This document shows, piece after piece, positions 1-9,993 of a stretch of DNA of 64,000 bases (position 1 is its first letter; each line of letters starts with the position of its first letter). Under the pieces are notes generated by a model. That model was not told where the DNA came from and ran no database searches. It saw nothing but the letters and a program-made list of their open reading frames with translations. Both the position numbers and the translations under genes were made by a program. Source of the stretch: Streptomyces sp. f51 (GTDB lineage Bacteria; Actinomycetota; Actinomycetes; Streptomycetales; Streptomycetaceae); contig NZ_CP149798.1 of the NCBI RefSeq assembly GCF_037940415.1, forward strand, positions 6,047,001-6,111,000. Reading direction: 5' to 3'.

Positions 1-1307
1 TGGCGTGCCACGGTGTGCAGCCAGGTCGCGCTGCCGTGGCCGGCCCGCACGACGAGCACGGTGCGGGTGCCGAGGTACCGGAGGTCGGTCCACGCCGTGC
101 CCGGCGCCACCGAACCGACGCCGATCCGGCGCTCCTGGTGCGGCAGCTCCGCGGCACGCTCACCGCTGACCACGGACGGGTCTCCCGGCCGCGGCCGGTG
201 CTTGGCGAGCTGCGATCCGGGCAGACCGTCGACGACGGCCACCGGCCCGTCCGCCGCCAGCGCACGGGCGAGGTCCAGGGCGATCACGCTCGTGCCGCGC
301 GCACAGCCCAGTTCGAGCAGCGACACCGGTTCCGCGGAGCCGCGCGCGGTGCGGGCCAGGGACGTGGTGAGCCGTTCGCGCGCCGCCCGGATCCGCCGGC
401 GCCGCCACAGCCTGCCCCTGCGCCCGGGCAGCTCGGTGAGGACCGAGGCGCCGAGGTTCGCCGCGATGTCGCGGCGCAGCACGGGCCGGTCCGCCACCAC
501 CGAGCCGACCGCGGCCACCGCGAGCCCGAGGAAGAGGCCGAGGACGAGCCCGACCGCCGCGTTGGTGGCGGCCGCCTTGGGCAGGGAGTCGTCCACCGCG
601 CTCGGGGTGTCCACGATCTGTGTGCCGGAGACGAGCTGGGGCGTGCCGATGCGCGCGTCCGCGGCCCGCTGGCTGAAGTCGGTGATCCTGGAGGTGAGTT
701 CGGCCCGGCGGGCGAAGAGCGACTCCAGGTCCGCCGACGCGTTCGGTCCGCTCTGCGGCGACCCGTCCCCGATCGCCTTGTTGACCTGGGCGAGCTCGCC
801 CTGCATCCGGTCACGCTGGTCCAGCAGGGCCTTGGCCTCGGCGTTCGCCGCGTCCTTGATCCGCTTCACGTGGTCGGCGACGAACGCGTCGGCCAGGGCC
901 TTGGCACGGGCCTGCGCCTGCGCGTCGCTGTCGCCCGTCACCGTGATCTGGAGCAGGTTGTTGGTCAGGCCGATGCCCGAGTAGTCCTTCATGAAGTCCT
1001 CCGGCTTGACCGGAGAATGGAGGGACTGGAGGGCCTTGTCGGCGATCCGCGTGGTCTGGAGCAGCGCCACATCGGTGCGGATCAGCGTTCCGGGGTCGTT
1101 CGGCTGGTCCTCCTGATGCGCGACCAGCACCTTGGCCACCGCGGTGGGCGGCGCGGGCATCAGGATCGCCACCGCGGCGCCCGCGAGCAGCCCCAGCAGC
1201 CCGGTGGCGAACCAGAAGCGGCGCCGCCTGCGCACCGCCGACACCAGTGCCTGGAGGTCGACCAGCGGAACGGCCGCCGACGACTCCGACGTCGTACTCG
1301 TGGTCAC
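1..1307 (-). CDS. Polysaccharide chain-length (Wzz-like) protein with degenerate kinase domain, partial
   Basis: The reading frame is open from a GTG at 1307 to the left edge (435 codons, C-terminus missing). An N-terminal basic stretch is followed by a membrane segment near residues 35-55, a long extracytoplasmic region rich in coiled-coil-like Ala/Gln/Lys, and a second membrane segment (AVGLVLGLFLGLAVAAVGSV). This is the Wzz/CpsC arrangement that sets polymer length in Wzx/Wzy-type export. The cytoplasmic part aligns by eye with CpsD-type tyrosine kinases (ELGCARGTSVIALDLARAL, then VAVVDG), but the Walker A GKS/T is missing, so ATP binding is doubtful. The GTG overlaps the TGA of the upstream chain-length gene by 4 bases (GTGA) and follows AGGGAAG, implying translational coupling. 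An alternative reading of ELGCARG as a methyltransferase motif is less likely given the flanking membrane segments. Confidence 0.75.
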   Translation of the reverse strand, partial: MTTSTTSESSAAVPLVDLQALVSAVRRRRRFWFATGLLGLLAGAAVAILMPAPPTAVAKVLVAHQEDQPNDPGTLIRTDVALLQTTRIADKALQSLHSPVKPEDFMKDYSGIGLTNNLLQITVTGDSDAQAQARAKALADAFVADHVKRIKDAANAEAKALLDQRDRMQGELAQVNKAIGDGSPQSGPNASADLESLFARRAELTSRITDFSQRAADARIGTPQLVSGTQIVDTPSAVDDSLPKAAATNAAVGLVLGLFLGLAVAAVGSVVADRPVLRRDIAANLGASVLTELPGRRGRLWRRRRIRAARERLTTSLARTARGSAEPVSLLELGCARGTSVIALDLARALAADGPVAVVDGLPGSQLAKHRPRPGDPSVVSGERAAELPHQERRIGVGSVAPGTAWTDLRYLGTRTVLVVRAGHGSATWLHTVAR

Positions 1308-2671
1308 CCTGAACTTCCCTTCGCGTCGTGTCCGACCGCGAGCACCGGTGCGACGGCATCCCGGGGGCGGCCGGCGGACCGCGCCGGAAGGGCCCGGGCC
1401 ATGCCGGCCAGGACGATGCCGACGATCTCGTGCTTGGCGTCCGCACACGCCTCGGCGATGCCGGAGAGCTCCGCCGCGGTCCAGCTGCCCGTGCTCAGCA
1501 CGACCACCGCACCGGACTCCTCGCCGCGGTCCGGGACGATCGGCCGGGCCGGCGAGACCCCCACCATGCGCAGCAGGGGATCGTTCCCCGCTTCGGCGAC
1601 GAGCTGTCCCGCGGCGAGGCGGGCGATCTCGTCGCCGTCCGGGACGAGGACCAGCAACCGCCGCGGGGCGGGCAGCCGCTCCTGGAGACGGGTGCAGACC
1701 CGCCGGTAGCGGATCAGCCGGCCGGCCTCGTCGCCGTACGCCTGTGGTGTCGGGACGTCCCAGCGGACGTCGGTGCCCAGCAGCCGGCGGACACCGGCCC
1801 GCGGGCCACCCCCCTGAGGCCGGTGCAGGGGCCGTTCTCCGGCCACGTCGACGGTGCCGAGGAGCGCCGAGCCCAGTGCCTCGGTGATCTCCGGCTGGGT
1901 GCGCAGCCGGCGGCTCATCCGGGCCGCGGTGAGATGGCCGATCACCCCGAGCAGCAGGAACAGCACGGCTCCGGCCGCGATCAGCTGCGTCCGTGTCGGC
2001 GGTGTCTCACCGGTCGGCAGGGCCGCGGGACCCATGACGACCATGTTGGCCTTGCCCGCGGCCGGGTCGGACTGGTTCAGCTTGGTGAGCGCTTCCTGGA
2101 GCGTGGTACGCAGCTTCTCCAGCTCGGTGCGGGCCTGCACACCCTCCACCGTCCTGCCCGGATCGGCCGCGTCGGCCAGCTGCGAGATACGGCGGCTGGT
2201 CTGCGTCACCATCTGCTGAAGGGCGTCGCGCTGTGCCGCCGACTCGGGATCGGCGTTGGCGTCCACCACTCGCGCGGCGAACGTGACGAACTGCTGGGCG
2301 ACCTGGTCGGAGAGCTGCTGGGCACGCTCCGGCGTGTCGGCCGTGCCCGAGATCTGGATGATGTTCCCGTCGGAGGCCTTCGCGCTGACCTGCTTGCGCA
2401 GCGCGCTCTTGCTGACACCGGCCCAGTGGAGCGTGTTCGCCGCCTGGTCGACCACGACCGAACTGGTCGCGACCTGTTCCTGGGTCAGCAGCTCGCGCTC
2501 CTCCCACGCGCCCGGCAGCAGCACCGACGCGGACGTCGTGTACTGCGCGGGGAACAGCAGGGAGACGCCGTATCCGGCGAGCGCGCCCACGAGGGTGAGG
2601 ACGGCCAGGAGCCGCCAGCGCCGACGGAGAATCCGCCCGATGGTGACCAGGCGTATCGTGTCATCGTTCAA
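1304..2671 (-). CDS. Second Wzz-like chain-length protein
   Basis: About 455 aa. Membrane segment near residues 20-42, a 180-residue extracytoplasmic part, a second membrane segment near 230-250 (GAVLFLLLGVIGHLTAA) and a cytoplasmic C-terminal domain. That domain has the look of the C-terminal half of bacterial tyrosine kinases (VVVLSTGSWTAAELSG, then HEIVGIVLAG) but no Walker A and no Tyr-rich tail. I chose a TTG start at 2671 because GGAGG lies 8 bases upstream; a GTG at 2731 would give 475 aa but lacks a comparable site and lies deep inside the preceding gene. It overlaps the glycosyltransferase by 11 bases and the next chain-length gene by 4, so the genes are one operon. Role inferred: regulation of exopolysaccharide length and export. 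Function of the degenerate domain is unknown. Confidence 0.8.
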   Translation of the reverse strand: MNDDTIRLVTIGRILRRRWRLLAVLTLVGALAGYGVSLLFPAQYTTSASVLLPGAWEERELLTQEQVATSSVVVDQAANTLHWAGVSKSALRKQVSAKASDGNIIQISGTADTPERAQQLSDQVAQQFVTFAARVVDANADPESAAQRDALQQMVTQTSRRISQLADAADPGRTVEGVQARTELEKLRTTLQEALTKLNQSDPAAGKANMVVMGPAALPTGETPPTRTQLIAAGAVLFLLLGVIGHLTAARMSRRLRTQPEITEALGSALLGTVDVAGERPLHRPQGGGPRAGVRRLLGTDVRWDVPTPQAYGDEAGRLIRYRRVCTRLQERLPAPRRLLVLVPDGDEIARLAAGQLVAEAGNDPLLRMVGVSPARPIVPDRGEESGAVVVLSTGSWTAAELSGIAEACADAKHEIVGIVLAGMARALPARSAGRPRDAVAPVLAVGHDAKGSSG

Positions 2672-3924
2672 CGGTGCGGCCTCCGCCCGGTGCACGGTCG
2701 GGGCCGTCGGCCGACGCCGGGGCGTCGTCACCGCAGGCGGCGGCGTAGGCGGCGAGCAGCGACGCCTGCGAGTTCCGCCAGGAGAGCGGACCGCTGATCC
2801 GCTCCTGGCCTGTCTTTCCCATCAGTTCCCGCTTCTCGGGATCGTCCAGCAGCTGCGCGACGAGCCGCGCGAACTCGGACTCGTCGTTGGCCGGTGCGTA
2901 GACGGCGGCGTCACCGGCGGAGACACGCGCCTCCCGGAGCTCGAAGGAGACGAGCGGCCGGCCCATCACCATGTACTCCAGGACCTTGTTCATGGTCGAC
3001 ACGTCGTTGAGCGGGTTGTGCGGGTCGGGGGAGAGGCACACGTCCGCGGTGGACAGATAGCGCACCAGATCGGCGTCCGGGATGCGCCCGGTGAACTGGA
3101 CCTGCTCCGAGAGCCCGAGCTCCCGTGACAGCTCCACCATCGCGTCGAAGGTGTCGCCACCGCCGACGAACACCGCGTGCCAGTCGGTCCTTCCGACCTC
3201 GTCGCGCAGCTTCGCGAGGGCCCGCAAGGCGTAGTCGACGCCGTCCTGAGGGCCCATCACACCGAGGTAGCACAGCAGATGGGGCTTGCCGCGCTTCAGT
3301 TCCGGCTCCGGCGGTACGGGGTGGAACCGGTCGATGTCGGGAGCGCTGCGCACCACGAAGACGTCCTCGGGCCGCCGGCCGCCACGGCGTACCGCGGTGT
3401 CCTTGTAGCTCTCGTTCGTGGCGAGCACGACGTCCGCGGCGCGGTACGTCATCCGTTCCAGCGCGCACACGCCCCGGTAGAGCAGGTCCTCGCCCCGGTC
3501 GAACCGGGACAGGTAGAGCTCGGGCACGAGGTCGTGCTGGTCGAAGACGAACCGCGCGCCGCGCCGCTTCAGCCACAGCGCGGGCAGGAACAGCAGATCG
3601 GGCGGGTTGCAGGCGTGCACCACGTCGACCGGGCCGACCTTGCGGGCCAGCCGGAGCGTGTGCCACAGCGCCGATCCGTACTCCCGCAGATAGCCGGCCG
3701 GTCCTCCGGTGGCCGCGCGCAACGGGTAGCGGTGGATCCGCACCCCGTCGATCTCGGCCTCCGGCTCCGTGTCCCGCTTCGTGCCCTGAGGACAGATGAC
3801 GTGCACGCTCCAGCCCGCGTCGCGCAGGGTCGTGCATTCCTGCCACACCCGTCGGTCGAAGGGCACCGACAGGTTTTCCACAAGGATCAGCGCGCGCCGT
3901 TCGGTCCGGTCACCGCTGGTCGAT

Positions 3925-3936
<12 letters not shown>
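2661..3936 (-). CDS. GT4-family glycosyltransferase of exopolysaccharide operon
   Basis: About 425 aa with the GT-B fold layout: N-terminal acceptor domain beginning LILVENLSVPFDRRVWQE, then a Rossmann-like donor domain with FTGRIPDADLVRYLSTADV and the EX7E-type region around NKVLEYMVMGRPLVSFE. It would transfer a sugar from a nucleotide donor to the lipid-linked repeat unit in the cytoplasm. The gene overlaps UDP-glucose dehydrogenase upstream and the chain-length gene downstream. The start is uncertain: TTG at 3936 overlaps the upstream stop by 12 bases; a TTG at 3989 gives 442 aa but has no ribosome binding site. Conserved similarity only begins around residue 18 of the short form. Sugar specificity cannot be read; UDP-glucuronate is a reasonable guess because of the neighbouring dehydrogenase. 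Confidence 0.85.
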
Positions 3937-5241
<1,305 letters not shown>

Positions 5242-5314
5242 GACCCGTTCCTCCCCCAGGGCAGACCCTTGCGGCCTGCCGTCCGCGCCCCTGCCCCACA
5301 GCGCCCTCGGCGCA

Positions 5315-6793
5315 TCAGTAGGCCCCCTGCCCGTAGAGCACCGCACGCAGCGTCTTCCACAGAATCACCGTGTCCAGGGCGAGCGACCAGTCCTCCACGT
5401 ACCGCAGATCCAGCCGGACCGCCTCCTCCCAGGACAGGTCGCTGCGTCCGCTGATCTGCCACAGCCCGGTGAGTCCCGGCTTGACCAGCAGTCGCCGCCG
5501 GATGTCCGGGCCGTACGCGGCCGACTCCTCCGGTAACGGAGGCCGCGGACCCACGAGCGACATCGATCCGGTCAACACGTTGAAGAGCTGCGGGAGTTCG
5601 TCGATCGAGTACCGGCGCAGCACCGTGCCCACCCGGGTCACCCGGGGATCCCGGCGGACCTTGAACAGCAGACCGGCGCCCTCGTCGAGTCCGGCCAGCT
5701 CCGCACGCGCCTTGTGGGCCCCGGAGACCATGGTGCGGAACTTGAGGATCGTGAACTCGCGGCCGTTCTTGCCGACCCTGCGCTGCCGGTAGAACGCGCC
5801 GCCCCGGCTGTCCAGCATCACGAGCAGGCCGACGAGCACCATCAGCGGCGCGAACACCAGCAGCAGGACGGCCGCGCCCAGCCGGTCGACGACCACCTTG
5901 ACCGCACGGCGGCCACCGGTGAAGGCCGGCATGCTCACCCGCAGCAGCGGGATGCCGAGCACCGCGTCGACGTGCAGCCGCGGTCCGGCCACCTCCATCA
6001 GCACCGGCGCCACGACCATCTCGGCGTCGCTGCCTTCGAGGTTCCAGGCCAGCCGCTGGAGCTTGTCCGGCGACCAGTGCGGGTCGGGAGTGACCGCGAC
6101 GACCCGGTAGCCGTCGCGGTGCACGTGGCCCGCGACGTCCGACAGCCGGCCGACGACCGGCACCCCGTCCAGCTGGTCACCGTCGAGTCCGTGCCCGTCG
6201 GTCGTGCACACCGCCTCCACGCGCCAGCCCAGGTGCGGGAACTTGCGGGTGCGGGTGACCAGGTCGCGCACGGTGGCCGGGCTTCCGGCGGCGAGCACCG
6301 GGCGCAGGCATCTTCCCTGCTTGCGCTGCTTGTGCAGCCACAGGCGCAGCAGATACCGCACGGTCATGGTGACGACGGCGATCGCGGGGATCGCGACGAA
6401 GATCCAGAGTTTGATGTTGCGTGAGGTGAGGGCGATCCCGCCGAGCGCCAGCACGACGGTCGCCGCGAACAGCGAGCGTCCGAGCCGGCGGAACTCCTCG
6501 GCGCCCTGGCCGAGCACGGCCGGAGCCCATGACCGGCTCACCGCGAGTGCCCCCAGCACCAGCAGTTCGGTGCCGAACGCGAGAATGCCCCACTTCTCAT
6601 GCCAGTTGGCCGCGTCCCGGGCCCCGAAGAAGTTGCCTATCGACGCCACCACGACGGCGGTGGCCACCATGTCGCTGGTGATCACGGTACGGCGGTACCG
6701 CTGCTCCCAGTCGGTCGCAGGCTGATGGATCGCCTCGTCCGCCAGACGCTCGCGCGCAGACGGAAACGGACGTACTAGTCCCCCTTGCCGCAC
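5315..6793 (-). CDS. Polyprenyl glycosylphosphotransferase (initiating sugar transferase)
   Basis: 492 aa. Four N-terminal membrane segments (about residues 40-135), a central nucleotide-binding-like domain (VLAAGSPATVRDLV), a fifth membrane segment near 290-312 and the C-terminal catalytic domain of the WbaP/CpsE family: KFRTMV, DELPQLFNVL, SLVGPRPPLPEE, KPGLTGLWQISGRS. It moves a sugar-1-phosphate from a nucleotide sugar to undecaprenyl phosphate, the first step of repeat-unit assembly. GTG start at 6793. Leucine 420, inside the invariant PRPPLPEE stretch, is a TTA codon (complement of 5534-5536), so translation should depend on bldA. First gene of the minus-strand operon; ugd follows after 73 bases. 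Confidence 0.93.
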   Translation of the reverse strand: MRQGGLVRPFPSARERLADEAIHQPATDWEQRYRRTVITSDMVATAVVVASIGNFFGARDAANWHEKWGILAFGTELLVLGALAVSRSWAPAVLGQGAEEFRRLGRSLFAATVVLALGGIALTSRNIKLWIFVAIPAIAVVTMTVRYLLRLWLHKQRKQGRCLRPVLAAGSPATVRDLVTRTRKFPHLGWRVEAVCTTDGHGLDGDQLDGVPVVGRLSDVAGHVHRDGYRVVAVTPDPHWSPDKLQRLAWNLEGSDAEMVVAPVLMEVAGPRLHVDAVLGIPLLRVSMPAFTGGRRAVKVVVDRLGAAVLLLVFAPLMVLVGLLVMLDSRGGAFYRQRRVGKNGREFTILKFRTMVSGAHKARAELAGLDEGAGLLFKVRRDPRVTRVGTVLRRYSIDELPQLFNVLTGSMSLVGPRPPLPEESAAYGPDIRRRLLVKPGLTGLWQISGRSDLSWEEAVRLDLRYVEDWSLALDTVILWKTLRAVLYGQGAY

Positions 6794-7382
6794 AGAACCC
6801 CCCAGGTTCCAGTGGTTCGACGTGTTCGCCTAACACTGTTCCTCGCAACGGGAGGCACCCCCGCCCCCCTGGCCGCGCCGCGCTGTTCCTCCCCCGGGAG
6901 GCCCCCGCCTCCCGCGCCGCGCCGTTCATCCCCCCGGGAGGCACGCCTCCCGCCGTGACACTCCGACTGTCGCAGAGGGAGATGAACAACTCCCCCCGGC
7001 CGCAGCCGACTTGCTCGCACCGCCGCCGGACCGACCGTACCCACGTCCGGCGCCGGGAATGCTCATGCTCGCATCCCGTGGTGCCGGACCTATAGATCGT
7101 TATTGGTCGCCTCGTGTCCGAACAGCTGAAGCACGGTCAATCTAGACCATCGGGCCCAGGATGGAGAGGGGGATGTGTGGAATTTGTGCTCAAGATTTGG
7201 GGCCGGATCCACTGATCCACGACTACTGACGGGTACGAGAGGGTCACCGAGTGCTCCCGTGAACCCGCCCGGCACCCGGGCGCGATTCCCGCCCACTGGC
7301 GGCCAGTTGTCCCAACAAGCCCTCTACGCCGTCGAGTTGGCGGAACGGAGTCGCCGTGCCCGGTCGCGGCCGGGGTGATCAC
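6794..7382. other. 589-base non-coding region upstream of the exopolysaccharide operon
   Basis: No convincing gene: the open frames here lack ribosome binding sites and family resemblance. It holds the GC-rich leader repeats at 6836-6955, then an unusually AT-rich stretch about 7081-7220 for this genome that includes TTGACC on the minus strand (complement of 7136-7141), a likely but unproven promoter zone for the operon. A small hairpin at 7266-7282 (CGCCCGG, 3-base loop, CCGGGCG) lies about 100 bases past the stop of corA and may end that transcript. Confidence 0.5.
6836..6955 (-). repeat. Three imperfect 36-45 bp leader repeats with competing hairpins
   Basis: Three head-to-tail copies (about 6836-6880, 6881-6919, 6920-6955) share a core TTCCTC..CCGGGAGGC followed by CCCGCCTCCC. 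Each GGGAGGC can pair with GCCTCCC inside its own copy or with the neighbouring copy, giving mutually exclusive hairpins. The block sits 43-162 bases upstream of the sugar transferase start, inside the presumed 5' leader of the operon. Seen: the repeats. Inferred: a possible attenuator or a binding array. Confidence 0.5.
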
Positions 7383-8588
7383 TCAGAGCCAGTCGCGCCG
7401 CTTGAAGATGATGTAGAGACTCGTGCAGACGACGGCCATCAGGACGATCGCGAAGGGGTATCCCAACACCCAGTGCAGCTCCGGCATGTGACTGAAATTC
7501 ATGCCGTAGATCGTCCCGACCAGAGTGGGCGCGAAGAGGATGGCGGCCCAGCTGGAGATCTTCTTGATCTCCTCGTTCTGCTCGAAGCCCGCCTCCGCCA
7601 ACGCCCGCATCTCCGCGTTCTGTTGCTGGGTGACGAGCGTCGCGTTGACCGTGAGGATGTCGGTGAGGGCCTGGCGGAAGCCGTCCACCCGCTCGCTGGT
7701 GTGGGTGACGTGGTCGGCGACGTCGCGGAGGTAGCGCTGGAGCTCCTCGTCCGTGCGGTACTTGGCGAAGCCGGCCATCAGGCTGTGCAGCATGCCGACC
7801 AGCGGACGGGTGGCGCGCTGGAACTCGACCATCTCGCGCGAGAGTTCGTAGATACGGCGGGACACCGCGGGATCGCCGCGGAAGACCTCGGTCTCGATCT
7901 CGTCGATGTCGTTCTGGACGCCGGAGACCACCGGGACGTAGCCGTCGACGACGGAGTCGAGGATCGCGTAGAGGACCGCCTCCGGGCCGAGCCGCAGCAG
8001 TTCGGGGCTGCCCTCCATGCGGCGGCGCACCGCGGAGAGATCCGGTGCGGCGCCGTGCCGGACGGTGATCACGAAGTCCGGCCCCACGAACACGTGCAGC
8101 TCGCCGAAGTCGACCTCCTCGGCCGCGTCCAGATAGCGGGCGGCGCTCAGGACGACGAAGAGCGTCTCCCCGTACCGCTCCAGCTTCGGCCGCTGGTGTG
8201 CCTCCATCGCGTCCTCGACGGCCAGCGGATGCAGGTCGAACTCGGCGGCCAGCGAGTGGAGTTCGGACGCCGTCGGCCGGGCCAGGCCGATCCACGCCAT
8301 ACCGTCCGGCTGCTCGCGCAGCTCGCGGAAGGTCTCGGCGAGCGACCCGGGGGTCGACACCCGTACCCCGTCGCGGTACAGCGCGGACTGCACGACGCTG
8401 ACGATCTCGCTGGGTTCGGGCGCGGGAGGCGGATCGTGCGGCGCGGTGCGCTTGGGGGGCGGCGCGGACGGCGGCGTCAGGGCGCGCCGCCACAGGGACT
8501 TCCGCGCCTTCGCGCCCTTCGCCCCCGTGGAGTCGTCCGTGTCCCCGGGGCCCCGCCGGTTCTCCGAGGCCGGGCGTCGCTCGGGCAT
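7383..8588 (-). CDS. corA: CorA family magnesium/cobalt transporter
   Basis: 401 aa. A Pro/Lys-rich 60-residue N-terminus precedes the cytoplasmic funnel domain (AWIGLARPTASEL, LERYGETLFVVL), a long stalk helix (DNA-coded around VTHTSERVDGFRQALTD) and two C-terminal membrane segments separated by the signature YGMNF, the divalent-cation selectivity loop. The C-terminus is short and basic (FKRRDWL). Forms a pentameric plasma-membrane channel in the family. ATG with GGAGG 8 bases upstream. Monocistronic; divergent from the next gene. Confidence 0.95.
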   Translation of the reverse strand: MPERRPASENRRGPGDTDDSTGAKGAKARKSLWRRALTPPSAPPPKRTAPHDPPPAPEPSEIVSVVQSALYRDGVRVSTPGSLAETFRELREQPDGMAWIGLARPTASELHSLAAEFDLHPLAVEDAMEAHQRPKLERYGETLFVVLSAARYLDAAEEVDFGELHVFVGPDFVITVRHGAAPDLSAVRRRMEGSPELLRLGPEAVLYAILDSVVDGYVPVVSGVQNDIDEIETEVFRGDPAVSRRIYELSREMVEFQRATRPLVGMLHSLMAGFAKYRTDEELQRYLRDVADHVTHTSERVDGFRQALTDILTVNATLVTQQQNAEMRALAEAGFEQNEEIKKISSWAAILFAPTLVGTIYGMNFSHMPELHWVLGYPFAIVLMAVVCTSLYIIFKRRDWL

Positions 8589-8734
8589 CGCGGCTGCCTC
8601 CAGGGTCGTACGAACGTCTGGACGATCTCCGAGCAGGATATACGGGGCAATCGGTCCGCGTGCCGTGGGCGGGACGGGGATCGGGTGAGAGTTGCGGACA
8701 GAAGGTGTCCGCGACCGGGGCTAGCGTGCCGGGT

Positions 8735-9841
8735 ATGACGAAGACGACCGCGACGGCCCCCGTGCTCGGCACCCGCGCCCTCAACCGCGCGACCCTCGAC
8801 CGTCAGCTGCTGCTGCGCCGTTCCCCGTCGTCCGCGACGGCCGCCGTCGAGCACCTCCTCGGCCTCCAGGCGCAGAACGTGAAGCCGCCGTACTACGCCC
8901 TCGCCGCCCGCCTGGAGGATTTCAGGCCCGAGCTGCTGTCGCGGGCCATGGACGCGCGGGACGTCGTCCGGATCGTCACCATGCGCTCCACCATCCACAC
9001 GCACACCGCGCAGGACGCCCTCACCCTGCGCCCGCTGGTCCAGGCCGCCCGCGACCGGGAGCTCGGCCACTTCCGCGAGGGCCTCGCCGGTGTCGACCTG
9101 GACCGGCTCGCCGCGATCAGCCGGGAACTGGTGGAGAGCGAGCCCCGCACCATGAAGCAGCTCCGCGAGGCGCTGCTCACGCGGTGGCCGGACGCCGACC
9201 CGTTCGCCCTGTCCGTCGCCGCCCGCTGCACCCTGCCGCTGGTCCAGGTGACCCCGCGCGGTCTGTGGGGCCGCAGCGGCCAGGTCGCCCTCACCACCGC
9301 CGAGCACTGGCTGGGCCGTCCCGCCGAACCGGCTCCCGCGCCCGACACGACCGTGCTGCGCTATCTCGCCGCCTTCGGCCCCGCCTCGGTCAAGGACATG
9401 CAGACCTGGGCCGGCCTGACCCGGCTCCGCGAGGTCTTCGAGCGGCTGCGGCCCGCTTTGGCGGTGTTCCGCGACGAGAACGGAGCGGAGCTCTTCGACG
9501 TCCCCGACGCCCCCCGGCCCGACCCGGACACCCCCGCCCCGCCACGCTTCCTGCCCGAGTTCGACAACCTCCTGCTGTCCCACGCGGACCGCTCCCGGGT
9601 CGTCCCCGCGGATCTCAAGGGGCGCACCTGGCGGGGCAATCAGGCCTACCGCACCCTGCTCGTCGACGGTTTCGTCGCCGGTCTGTGGAAGCTGGAGGAG
9701 GGCGCGCTCGTCGTCGAACCCTTCGGCACGCTCACGAAGGCGTGGCGGGACGAGGTCACCGCCGAGGGGGAGCGCATGCTCACCGCGATGCACCCCGGGG
9801 AGGGGTACGACATCCGGTTCGGCGCGGTCGCGCGGCCCTGA
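8735..9841 (+). CDS. Winged-helix DNA-binding protein, AlkZ-like DNA glycosylase
   Basis: 368 aa with the HTH_42/DUF1006 pattern: LNRATLDRQLLLRR near the start, LLGLQAQNVKPPYYAL at about residues 42-57 and a C-terminal beta-barrel part with LEEGALVVEPF. In the AlkZ family the two glutamines of QxQ (here QAQ) are the catalytic motif used to unhook bulky alkyl adducts and interstrand crosslinks from DNA; some members protect producers of genotoxic natural products. The ATG at 8735 fits a divergent promoter with corA; a longer open frame from 8660 has no site. Whether this copy acts in general repair or self-resistance cannot be told; the polyketide cluster is over 40 kb away. Confidence 0.75.
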   Translation: MTKTTATAPVLGTRALNRATLDRQLLLRRSPSSATAAVEHLLGLQAQNVKPPYYALAARLEDFRPELLSRAMDARDVVRIVTMRSTIHTHTAQDALTLRPLVQAARDRELGHFREGLAGVDLDRLAAISRELVESEPRTMKQLREALLTRWPDADPFALSVAARCTLPLVQVTPRGLWGRSGQVALTTAEHWLGRPAEPAPAPDTTVLRYLAAFGPASVKDMQTWAGLTRLREVFERLRPALAVFRDENGAELFDVPDAPRPDPDTPAPPRFLPEFDNLLLSHADRSRVVPADLKGRTWRGNQAYRTLLVDGFVAGLWKLEEGALVVEPFGTLTKAWRDEVTAEGERMLTAMHPGEGYDIRFGAVARP

Positions 9842-9844
9842 GAT

Positions 9845-9886
9845 GCCGGCGGACGGCTGAGGCACGCGGGGAAGACGTCCGCCGGC
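9845..9886. terminator. Hairpin with 11-bp arms after the AlkZ-like gene
   Basis: GCCGGCGGACG at 9845-9855 pairs exactly with CGTCCGCCGGC at 9876-9886 (20-base loop), 4 bases past the stop codon. Probable terminator, reinforced by the hairpin at 9913-9955. Confidence 0.5.
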
Positions 9887-9912
9887 AGGTACTCGGGGGC
9901 AGAACTTTGGAT

Positions 9913-9955
9913 GAGGGGCGTTGCGGGCCGCTCGTGGAGGCCCGCAACGCCCCTC
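9913..9955. terminator. 17-bp perfect hairpin between convergent genes
   Basis: GAGGGGCGTTGCGGGCC (9913-9929), a 9-base loop and the exact complement at 9939-9955. It separates the plus-strand AlkZ-like gene from the minus-strand trypsin, so it probably stops transcription from both sides. No T-tract, as is common in Streptomyces. Confidence 0.75.
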
Positions 9956-9993
9956 GGCTATCACCTGAGGGGTACTCAGGAAATCTTCGTCTC

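Noticed and set aside
1..330. Methyltransferase-like motif (LELGCARG) at the end of the first chain-length protein
   Set aside because: It sits in the same frame as two Wzz-type membrane segments and aligns better with a degraded kinase domain; the other methyltransferase motifs are not visible.
15..1709. Long plus-strand open frame over the chain-length genes
   Set aside because: Arg/Gly/Pro-rich shadow of the minus-strand genes, no family resemblance, and no ribosome binding site.
6597..7044. Small minus-strand frames upstream of the sugar transferase
   Set aside because: They overlap the start of the real gene, cover the GC-rich leader repeats and show no conserved pattern.
7175..7378. 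67-codon plus-strand frame
   Set aside because: No ribosome binding site, lies in the AT-rich promoter region and over the corA 3' hairpin.
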